Below, in pieces: positions 6,652 to 11,492 of a stretch of 11,492 bases of DNA. The notes below the pieces were generated by a model that was not told where the DNA came from, ran no database searches, and saw only the letters and a program-made list of their open reading frames with translations. Made by a program: the position numbers and the translations under genes. Positions within the stretch are counted from its first letter, which is position 1, and the number at the start of each line of letters is the position of its first letter. The DNA is from Lachnospiraceae bacterium UBA4317 (GTDB taxonomy: Bacteria; Bacillota_A; Clostridia; Lachnospirales; Lachnospiraceae). The stretch is from positions 1-11,492 of the forward strand of contig DGUF01000291.1 in NCBI GenBank assembly GCA_002394525.1, given 5' to 3'.

Positions 6652-6902
6652 GCCGAAAGGGAATCCATCCCGGCGGACATGATGTGATGAGCGCTGGAGC
6701 TTCTTGGCGAAGCGGATGCGAGAGGGCGGGTCAATTTCCCGGCTCTCACAGCCGGGAAATTGTTGTCCGCATGTTTGAGCATTTTGTCTCTTCAAGACAA
6801 AATGCGAGTTCGGACATTGCCCGCCCGGAGCAGACGCAAGCCTTAGTAGCTCCGTGCGAAGAGCTCTCATGTCCAAGGGATGGATCCCCTTTCGGCTCGT
6901 CC
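6652..6902 (-). ncRNA. Structured element E2: multibranched inverted-repeat element (candidate structured RNA)
   Basis: An outer stem pairs GCCGAAAGGGAATCCATCCC (6652-6671) with 6877-6896 at 19 of 20 positions. Next come GGACATGA (6675-6682) with TCATGTCC (6867-6874), GGAGCT (6696-6701) with AGCTCC (6848-6853), and GGGCGGG (6724-6730) with CCCGCCC (6820-6826). Enclosed are two hairpins, each with a 5-nt loop: a perfect 13-bp stem 6732-6744/6750-6762, and a perfect 11-bp stem 6779-6789/6795-6805 extended by TGTCCG (6764-6769) with CGGACA (6811-6816). The result is a three-way junction on a long irregular stem. The minus strand is proposed because E2 read that way aligns with E1 read on plus. 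A minus promoter near 6957-6987 is possible but weak (TATAAA, TTGTTC, 19-nt spacing). No known family is recognised. Confidence 0.55.
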
Positions 6903-6979
6903 TCTCCCTGCACCACCATTTTGTACGGGGTTAAGTACAGAAAAAAGAGAAAAAACTTTATAATTCGTGAAATTTCTGC

Positions 6980-7008
6980 TTGAACAAGACGAAGAGTCAT
7001 GTTATTCT
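6980..7008 (+). promoter_or_regulatory. Sigma-A promoter of the S10 operon
   Basis: TTGAAC (6980-6985) is 17 nt from TATTCT (7003-7008), with TGT just before the -10 (7000-7002), an extended -10 form. A-rich tracts upstream (6941-6955) may help polymerase binding. A perfect TATAAT at 6959-6964 could be a second start but has only a poor -35 (TACAGA, 6936-6941). AGCTGTGA is repeated at 7014-7021 and 7028-7035, at and after the expected transcription start near 7015. Confidence 0.65.
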
Positions 7009-7014
7009 AACAAA

Positions 7015-7303
7015 GCTGTGACATGATAGCTGTGAAGCGTGAGGTTGCTGCCGGTCCGCCGGCAGGTTTTCCGTGGAGCGAATGTCTGGAGCCCTCTTCA
7101 CGAGCCATTTGGAGAGGAGCTCGCAAATCTGACGACAAGTCACTGTACAGATGAAGGTCTGCAGAGCAGAGATGCTGCTTAAGGCAGAAACGACGTGTGA
7201 GAACACGGTTTTTTATTTTGAAAGACCATGACACACACGGGATAGTGTACAGTCACCGCTTGTCGTACTTACCAAAAAGTGCGAAAAGGAGGCGACTTTT
7301 TTT
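7015..7303 (+). promoter_or_regulatory. Long structured 5' leader of the S10 operon
   Basis: About 290 nt without a supported ORF lie between the promoter and rpsJ. Visible stems are CTGCCGG (7048-7054) with CCGGCAG (7059-7065); CGAGC (7101-7105) with GCTCG (7119-7123); ATCTG (7127-7131) with CAGAT (7148-7152), with TGAC/GTCA as an alternative or nested pairing (7130-7133/7139-7142); TCTGC (7158-7162) with GCAGA (7166-7170); and CTGC (7175-7178) with GCAG (7184-7187). The run ends in a terminator-like hairpin. Leaders that sense free ribosomal protein (L4 in Gammaproteobacteria) control S10 operons, so an analogous role is plausible. The protein bound here is unknown. Confidence 0.55.
7194..7219 (+). 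terminator. Terminator-like hairpin in the rpsJ leader (candidate attenuator)
   Basis: CGTGT (7194-7198), a GAGA loop of GNRA type, and ACACG (7203-7207) form a 5-bp stem followed by GTTTTTTATTTT. The stem is short, but the U-tract is good and it lies 84 nt before rpsJ within one transcription unit. That fits conditional rather than complete termination. Confidence 0.45.
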
Positions 7304-7621
7304 ATGGCAAATCAGGTTATGAGAATCACATTGAAGGCATATGATCATCAGCTCGTGGATGCTTCCGCGAAGAAGATCATCGAGACGGTCAAGAAGAACG
7401 GCTCTCAGGTCAGCGGCCCCGTTCCGCTCCCTACTAAGAAAGAGGTAGTTACCATCCTCCGCGCCGTTCATAAATATAAAGATTCTCGTGAGCAGTTCGA
7501 GCAGCGCACACACAAGCGCCTGATCGACATCATCACCCCCACACAGAAGACTGTCGACGCTCTCCAGAGACTGGAGATGCCCGCAGGTGTCTACATCGAC
7601 ATCAAGATGAAGACCAGGTAA
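7304..7621 (+). CDS. rpsJ: 30S ribosomal protein S10
   Basis: 105 aa. [41 protein letters not shown] is characteristic of bacterial S10, as is [22 protein letters not shown]10 is a 30S head protein and also the NusE component of antitermination complexes. The length is close to the usual 102-103, with a slightly long C-terminus (KMKTR). The Shine-Dalgarno AAAAGGAGG (7284-7292) is 11 nt from ATG. It sits between complementary AAAAAGT (7274-7280) and ACTTTTT (7295-7301), so a weak A/U stem could present or hide the site. First gene of the operon. Confidence 0.98.
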   Translation: MANQVMRITLKAYDHQLVDASAKKIIETVKKNGSQVSGPVPLPTKKEVVTILRAVHKYKDSREQFEQRTHKRLIDIITPTQKTVDALQRLEMPAGVYIDIKMKTR

Positions 7622-7952
7622 TCTGTGCATCACAAGGCATGCTGCTGCACTCTCCGTGTGCAGTCGGTAAAAAACCGCCGGTTTCGTCAGAAGCCCGGCG
7701 GCGCCGGACCGCAATGATCAATGGCTGTGCGGTGCGGCGGGTAGATAAACCTCTACTAGTATGACATCAGCCTGATCCGGGTCTCCGGATCCGGTACAGG
7801 AAAGCCCGTTCCGGGGGACAGCCAGACAGCAGACTGTTCCTTATATATAAGAAGAAAGCAGTAAAGTGCAGGATGCCATTGCACGCTGTGAACGAGCTGA
7901 TGTCCGCTGTAGACAATTCGCCGCGGCGATCCGCGGCAGAAAAGAGGTAAGA
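7622..7952 (+). promoter_or_regulatory. 331-nt structured spacer between rpsJ and rplC
   Basis: No gene is supported. Hairpins follow one another: CTGCAC (7645-7650)/GTGCAG (7658-7663); CGGT/ACCG (7665-7677); CCGCCGG (7675-7681)/CCGGCGG (7695-7701), which overlaps the previous one; CGCCGGACCGCA (7702-7713)/TGCGGTGCGGCG (7728-7739), 11 of 12 paired; GTAGA (7741-7745)/TCTAC (7752-7756); GATCCGG (7774-7780)/CCGGATC (7785-7791); GTGCA (7866-7870)/TGCAC (7880-7884); and GCCGCGG (7920-7926), CGAT loop, CCGCGGC (7931-7937), 5 nt before the rplC ribosome binding site. This is far longer than needed for an intercistronic gap. It could be an internal leader or an RNA-processing region. Confidence 0.5.
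7823..7851 (+). promoter_or_regulatory. Candidate internal promoter ahead of rplC
   Basis: CAGACA (7823-7828, 4/6) and TATAAG (7846-7851, 5/6) are spaced by 17 nt. The -10 lies in a perfect 12-bp palindrome CTTATATATAAG (7840-7851), an AT island in GC-rich surroundings. Transcription would begin near 7858, about 95 nt before rplC. Confidence 0.35.
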
Positions 7953-8636
7953 ATGAAGAAAGCAATTATGGCAACCAAGATCGGTATGACCCAGGTCTTC
8001 CAGGAGGACGGCACCCTGATCCCTGTGACAGTCCTTGAGGCAGGCCCCTGTGTGGTCACACAGATCAAGACAGTCGAGAACGACGGCTATGAGGCAGTTC
8101 AGGTCGGCTACGGCGAGGCCAAAGAGCGCATCACCACTGTTGACAAGAACGGCAAGAAGGAAGTCGCTCACCGCCACGGCGTGGGCAAGGCCATGAAGGG
8201 CCACTTCGACAAGGCCGGCGTCTCCGTCAAGAAGCATGTGAAAGAGTTCCTCTTCGAGAACGCTTCTGAATACAAGCTCGGCGATGAGATCAAGGCTGAC
8301 ATCTTTGAGGCAGGCGACAAGATCGACGCGACAGCAGTTACCAAGGGCAAGGGCTTCCAGGGCGCCATCAAGCGTCACGGCCAGCACAGAGGTCCCATGG
8401 GACACGGCTCCAAGTTCCATCGTCATCAGGGTTCCAACGGATCTTCTTCCGATCCCAGCAGAGTTTTCAAGGGCAAGGGAATGCCCGGACACATGGGTTC
8501 CGTCCAGGTCACGGTCAGAAATCTTGAGATCGTCCGCGTGGATGCCGAGAAGAACCTGCTCCTTGTCAAAGGCGCGATCCCGGGTCCCAAGAAGGGCCTT
8601 GTGACCATCAAAGAGACCACAAAGGCAGACGCCTGA
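7953..8636 (+). CDS. rplC: 50S ribosomal protein L3
   Basis: 227 aa. [33 protein letters not shown] is a standard L3 N-terminus. [34 protein letters not shown] and [13 protein letters not shown] form the conserved central extension that reaches towards the peptidyl transferase centre. L3 is an early 50S assembly protein. The frame stays open upstream to a GTG at 7866, but the 29 extra residues do not resemble L3 and cross a GC hairpin. The AGAGGT site at 7943-7948 and family alignment fix ATG 7953. rplD follows after 33 nt. Confidence 0.97.
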   Translation: MKKAIMATKIGMTQVFQEDGTLIPVTVLEAGPCVVTQIKTVENDGYEAVQVGYGEAKERITTVDKNGKKEVAHRHGVGKAMKGHFDKAGVSVKKHVKEFLFENASEYKLGDEIKADIFEAGDKIDATAVTKGKGFQGAIKRHGQHRGPMGHGSKFHRHQGSNGSSSDPSRVFKGKGMPGHMGSVQVTVRNLEIVRVDAEKNLLLVKGAIPGPKKGLVTIKETTKADA

Positions 8637-8669
8637 TCGGCCGCGGTCTTTTAGAAAGGAGGAACACAG

Positions 8670-9293
8670 ATGGCGAACGTATCTGTTTTAAATATGGAAG
8701 GACAGGAGGTCGGAACGATCGACCTCAATGACGCTATCTTCGGCGTCGAAGTAAATGAGAACCTGATCCACATGGCAGTTGTGCAGCATCTGGCCAACAA
8801 GCGCCAGGGCACACAGAAGGCCAAGACCCGCGGCGAGGTCTCTGGAGGAGGCAGAAAGCCCTGGAGACAGAAGGGTACCGGCCATGCGCGCCAGGGTTCA
8901 ACCAGAGCTCCCCAGTGGAAGGGCGGCGGCGTTGTCTTCGCTCCCGTTCCCCGCGACTACTCCTTCAAGATGAACAAGAAGGAGAAGAGGATCGCCCTCA
9001 AGTCCGCTCTGACCGACCGCCTGCAGGAAGGCAAGCTGATCGTCCTCGACGAGCTGAAGTTTGACGAGATCAAGACCAAGGCTTTCGTCAAGGTCATGGA
9101 CAACCTGAAGATCGATAACAGGGCACTGTTCGTTCTCGGCGATATGGATCAGAACGTGATCCTCTCCGCAAGGAACGTCCCTGACACCAAGACCACACAG
9201 ACATCCGAGATCAATGTCTACGACATCATGAACGCGCAGACACTGGTCATCACAAAGGATGCTGTCGCGAAGATCGAGGAGGTGTACGCATAA
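8670..9293 (+). CDS. rplD: 50S ribosomal protein L4
   Basis: 207 aa. The globular part is interrupted by the extended loop, about residues 45-95, that lines the exit tunnel. It includes [25 protein letters not shown] (53-77), the region where macrolide-resistance changes occur in other bacteria; the visible residues look ordinary. L4 represses the S10 operon in E. coli, relevant to the structured leader here though not shown for this organism. A near-ideal AAAGGAGG (8655-8662) precedes ATG. The stop TAA shares its last base with the rplW start (TAATG), indicating translational coupling. Confidence 0.98.
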   Translation: MANVSVLNMEGQEVGTIDLNDAIFGVEVNENLIHMAVVQHLANKRQGTQKAKTRGEVSGGGRKPWRQKGTGHARQGSTRAPQWKGGGVVFAPVPRDYSFKMNKKEKRIALKSALTDRLQEGKLIVLDELKFDEIKTKAFVKVMDNLKIDNRALFVLGDMDQNVILSARNVPDTKTTQTSEINVYDIMNAQTLVITKDAVAKIEEVYA

Positions 9294-9592
9294 TGGCAAC
9301 GCTCGAATATTACGACATTCTGTTGAAGCCCGTCATCACTGAGAAGAGCATGGAGCTGATGGCCGAGAAGAAATATACTTTCCTCGTACATCCCGATGCA
9401 AATAAATTCCAGATCAAGACCGCTGTCGAGAGGCTCTTCGACGGAGTCAAGGTTGAGAAGGTCAATACCCTCAACGCAGACGGAAAGCTGAAGAGAAGAG
9501 GCATGGTCTACGGCAAGACTGCCAGGACCAAAAAAGCCATCGTCAAACTCACCGAGGACAGCAAGGACATCGAGGTCTTCACCGGACTTTGA
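9293..9592 (+). CDS. rplW: 50S ribosomal protein L23
   Basis: 99 aa. [44 protein letters not shown] is the classic L23 N-terminal half. The loop with [19 protein letters not shown] follows. L23 sits at the exit tunnel and docks trigger factor and SRP. Its start overlaps the rplD stop by one base. Its ribosome binding site GAGGAGGT (9276-9283) lies inside rplD, encoding the EEV near the L4 C-terminus. Confidence 0.98.
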   Translation: MATLEYYDILLKPVITEKSMELMAEKKYTFLVHPDANKFQIKTAVERLFDGVKVEKVNTLNADGKLKRRGMVYGKTARTKKAIVKLTEDSKDIEVFTGL

Positions 9593-9735
9593 TCGCCGCA
9601 GGGCGAAAGAGATCCTGCAAAGGCGATAAGCCCTGCAGAAGCATCGGACAGACAGCACCCGCGCGGGAGGATCCCATTCGGTATGCGGGAGCTGCACAAT
9701 GCGGTGCGAATATTACATGAATAGGAGAACCAATC
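9593..9735 (+). other. 143-nt intercistronic spacer with alternative hairpins
   Basis: TCGCC (9593-9597), GCAG, GGCGA (9602-9606) form a hairpin directly after the rplW stop. GCAGGGC (9598-9604) can instead pair with GCCCTGC (9630-9636), so the two are exclusive. No ORF is supported. The AGGAGA ribosome binding site of rplB is at 9723-9728. Confidence 0.4.
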
Positions 9736-10569
9736 ATGGGAATTAAAAAGTATACCGCTTATACCCCGTCCAGACGTAACATGACAGGTTCTGATTTCTC
9801 CGAAGTCACCAAGAAGACTCCTGAGAAATCTCTGGTTGAGTCCCTCAAGAAGAACGCGGGACGCAACAACCAGGGTAAGATCACTGTCAGACATCACGGC
9901 GGCGGCAACAGAAGAAAATACAGACTGGTCGATTTCAGAAGAATCAAAGATGGCGTCCCCGCCAAGGTCATCGGCATCGAGTACGATCCCAACAGGACCG
10001 CCAACATCGCCCTGATCTGCTATGAGGACGGCGAGAAGTCCTATATCCTGGCTCCCCAGGGCCTGACAGACGGCATGACCGTCATGAACGGCGAGAAGGC
10101 TGAGATCAGAGTCGGCAACTGCCTGCCTCTGTCCGCCATCCCTGTAGGTACCCAGGTACACAACGTTGAGCTCAAGCCCGGCAAGGGCGGCCAGATGGTC
10201 CGCAGCGCCGGCACCAGCGCTCAGCTGATGGCTAAGGAAGGCAAGTATGCCACCCTCCGTCTCCCCTCCGGCGAGATGAGAATGGTTCCGCTGGAATGCC
10301 GCGCTACGATCGGCGTTCTCGGCAACATCGACCACAACCTGATCAACTATGGTAAGGCAGGCCGGAAGCGCCACATGGGCATCCGTCCTACAGTCCGCGG
10401 TTCCGTCATGAACCCCAACGATCATCCTCACGGCGGTGGTGAGGGCAAGGCTCCGATCGGACGTCCCGGCCCGAGCACTCCCTGGGGCAAGCCTGCACTT
10501 GGTTACAAGACTCGCAAGAAGAAAGCTTCTGATAAGCTGATCGTGAGAAGACGCGGCGGCAAGAAGTAA
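9736..10569 (+). CDS. rplB: 50S ribosomal protein L2
   Basis: 277 aa, normal length. [25 protein letters not shown] opens the protein, and [21 protein letters not shown] is the RNA-binding segment. The C-terminal [36 protein letters not shown] holds the conserved HPHGGGEG stretch with the histidine important near the peptidyl transferase centre. L2 is a primary 23S rRNA binder joining the subunits. The start has an AGGAGA site 7 nt upstream. Confidence 0.98.
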   Translation: MGIKKYTAYTPSRRNMTGSDFSEVTKKTPEKSLVESLKKNAGRNNQGKITVRHHGGGNRRKYRLVDFRRIKDGVPAKVIGIEYDPNRTANIALICYEDGEKSYILAPQGLTDGMTVMNGEKAEIRVGNCLPLSAIPVGTQVHNVELKPGKGGQMVRSAGTSAQLMAKEGKYATLRLPSGEMRMVPLECRATIGVLGNIDHNLINYGKAGRKRHMGIRPTVRGSVMNPNDHPHGGGEGKAPIGRPGPSTPWGKPALGYKTRKKKASDKLIVRRRGGKK

Positions 10570-10583
10570 TAACAAGGACTGTA

Positions 10584-10621
10584 CAGCGGCCTGACCCGGA
10601 TAAAAAGGGCCGCAGCCGCTG
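10584..10621 (+). other. Hairpin between rplB and rpsS
   Basis: In the 73-nt gap, CAGCGGC (10584-10590) pairs with GCCGCTG (10615-10621). GCGGCC (10586-10591) can instead pair with GGCCGC (10608-10613). No U-tract follows, so this is not a simple terminator; mRNA processing or stability are possible roles. Confidence 0.4.
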
Positions 10622-10642
10622 AGCACAAATAAGGAGATTACC

Positions 10643-10912
10643 ATGGCAAGATCACTGAAAAAAGGACCGTTTGCGGATAAAAGCCTTTTAAAGAAGATTG
10701 ACGAGATGAACGCTTCCGGCAGCAAGCAGGTCATCAAGACCTGGTCTCGCCGCTCGACGATTTTCCCGTCGTTTGTTGGCCACACGATTGCCGTCCATGA
10801 CGGACGCAAGCACGTGCCGGTGTATGTTACAGAAGATATGGTCGGCCACAAGCTCGGCGAGTTTGTTATGACCCGTACATACCGCGGACACCAGGGCAAC
10901 AACAAGAAATAA
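10643..10912 (+). CDS. rpsS: 30S ribosomal protein S19
   Basis: 89 aa. [26 protein letters not shown] and [41 protein letters not shown] are unmistakable S19. The C-terminus, [14 protein letters not shown], is slightly shorter than in E. coli (92 aa). S19 binds the 30S head with S13. The ribosome binding site AAGGAG is about 8 nt before ATG. Confidence 0.98.
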   Translation: MARSLKKGPFADKSLLKKIDEMNASGSKQVIKTWSRRSTIFPSFVGHTIAVHDGRKHVPVYVTEDMVGHKLGEFVMTRTYRGHQGNNKK

Positions 10913-10932
10913 TGTCTAATTCAGCCGCCCGT

Positions 10933-10947
10933 GAACAGGTCCTGTTC
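10933..10947 (+). other. Near-perfect palindrome between rpsS and rplV
   Basis: GAACAGG (10933-10939), T, CCTGTTC (10941-10947) is a perfect inverted repeat with a one-base centre. It lies in the 88-nt gap, which also holds ATGTC/GACAT near 10966-10980. As RNA it would form a tight hairpin with a few inner bases unpaired. Confidence 0.4.
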
Positions 10948-11000
10948 CGGTTGAAGGCTGATGATATGTCTGAAGGACATGAATTGAAAGGAGCGGAACT

Positions 11001-11399
11001 ATGGCAAACGGACATAGAACCCAAATTAAACGTGAGAGAAATGCTCAGAAGGACACACGTCCGTCCGCTAAGCTTTCTTACGCCAGGATTCCTACCCAGA
11101 AGGCATGCTTCGTCATGGACGCGATCCGCGGCAAGGATGTCAACACTGCGATCGGAATTCTTACATACAATAACAGATACGCTTCAGAAGTCATCCTGAA
11201 GCTCCTCAACTCCGCGGTGGCCAATGCAGAGAACAACCTCGGCATGAACCCCTCGAACCTGTACGTCGCAGAGTGCTATGCCTTCGACGGCCCCACCATG
11301 AAGAGAATCAGACCCAGGGCCCAGGGCAGAGCCTACAGGATCCTCAAGAGAATGAGCAATCTCAAGATCGTTCTCGACGAGATGAAGAGTGAAGAGTAA
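11001..11399 (+). CDS. rplV: 50S ribosomal protein L22
   Basis: 132 aa. The globular part, PSAKLSYARIPTQKACFVMDAIRGKDVNTAIGIL...SAVANAENN, has the form seen in Lachnospiraceae. The tunnel-lining beta-hairpin is around residues 92-112 (YAFDGPTMKRIRPRAQGRA). It is longer than E. coli L22 (110 aa), mainly at both ends. A good AAAGGAG site precedes ATG. rpsC begins 22 nt after its stop. Confidence 0.98.
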   Translation: MANGHRTQIKRERNAQKDTRPSAKLSYARIPTQKACFVMDAIRGKDVNTAIGILTYNNRYASEVILKLLNSAVANAENNLGMNPSNLYVAECYAFDGPTMKRIRPRAQGRAYRILKRMSNLKIVLDEMKSEE

Positions 11400-11421
11400 G
11401 CGGAATTAGAAAGGAGCCAAA

Positions 11422-11492
11422 ATGGGACAGAAAGTTAATCCTCATGGTCTGCGTGTTGGCATTATCAAAGACTGGGATTCCAGATGGTATGC
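11422..11492 (+). CDS. rpsC: 30S ribosomal protein S3 (5' end only)
   Basis: The first 23 codons, MGQKVNPHGLRVGIIKDWDSRWY, are the conserved S3 N-terminus; the window ends within the gene. An AAAGGAG site lies 6-7 nt upstream. The order rplV-rpsC matches the standard S10 operon. Confidence 0.97.
   Translation, partial: MGQKVNPHGLRVGIIKDWDSRWY

Noticed and set aside
6403..6902. CRISPR array, group II intron or insertion sequence
   Set aside because: No regular repeat-spacer pattern, no intron domain V-like hairpin recognised, no transposase frame, and no clear target-site duplication at the ends (only a short TTTTG on both sides, some distance out).
6429..6983. 184-aa plus-strand open frame in the putP-S10 spacer
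   Set aside because: It runs through both arms of the inverted repeats, has no good ribosome binding site, and has Ser/Gly/Arg/Cys-rich composition without recognisable protein features.
7866..7952. 29-residue N-terminal extension of L3 from a GTG
   Set aside because: Does not match L3; the ATG at 7953 has its own ribosome binding site and the standard [14 protein letters not shown] start.
9508..10905. 465-aa minus-strand open frame
   Set aside because: Antisense to rplB and rpsS; open only because of codon bias in highly expressed genes.
10912..11199. 95-aa frame starting TAATG at the rpsS stop
   Set aside because: No ribosome binding site, overlaps rplV in another frame, and no recognisable protein.

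Overview
The window reads as chromosome of a fairly GC-rich member of the Clostridia, most likely Lachnospiraceae. The support is the ribosomal proteins: S10, L22 (PSAKLSYARI...ACFVMDAIRGK), L2 and L3 all have the form familiar from that family. Strong AAAGGAGG-type ribosome binding sites point the same way. This is judged from protein character alone; no database search was possible.

Left part (1-3571, rightward). A 16-residue tail of an upstream gene overlaps (ATGA) a membrane-anchored SGNH/GDSL hydrolase with a complete catalytic set. Next, 11 nt downstream, is a membrane-anchored DHHW/AlgX-like protein whose signature residues are substituted. This pair normally belongs to an envelope or exopolysaccharide O-acetylation locus, with an MBOAT acyltransferase expected just upstream. 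After a short gap with three copies of a 12-bp repeat comes a synthetase-only RelA/SpoT protein (small alarmone synthetase) with a long N-terminal extension. It ends at a perfect bidirectional terminator.

Middle (3602-6384). A leftward RlmI-like class I SAM methyltransferase converges on that terminator. A 345-360 bp divergent spacer follows, with a 15-bp tandem repeat and a promoter region rich in inverted repeats. It leads into a rightward sodium/proline symporter (putP).

PutP-S10 spacer (6385-7303). About 920 bp holds no convincing protein gene. Bases 6403-6902 contain two related, oppositely oriented, heavily base-paired elements (E1 on +, E2 on -). They share four sequence blocks at nearly identical spacing (0, 21, 39, 76/77), while the sequence between the blocks differs and still pairs within each element. 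That is the pattern expected of a structured RNA family, or of a cruciform-forming repeat, and it is the most interesting signal here. A sigma-A promoter with extended -10 (6980-7008) and a leader of about 290 nt with a terminator-like hairpin follow.

Right part (7304-11492). The S10 ribosomal protein operon: rpsJ, rplC, rplD, rplW, rplB, rpsS, rplV and the start of rpsC, all rightward. Spacing is loose: 331 nt between rpsJ and rplC, 143 nt between rplW and rplB, and 73 and 88 nt later. Each long gap contains GC-rich hairpins, and the rpsJ-rplC gap also has a candidate internal promoter.
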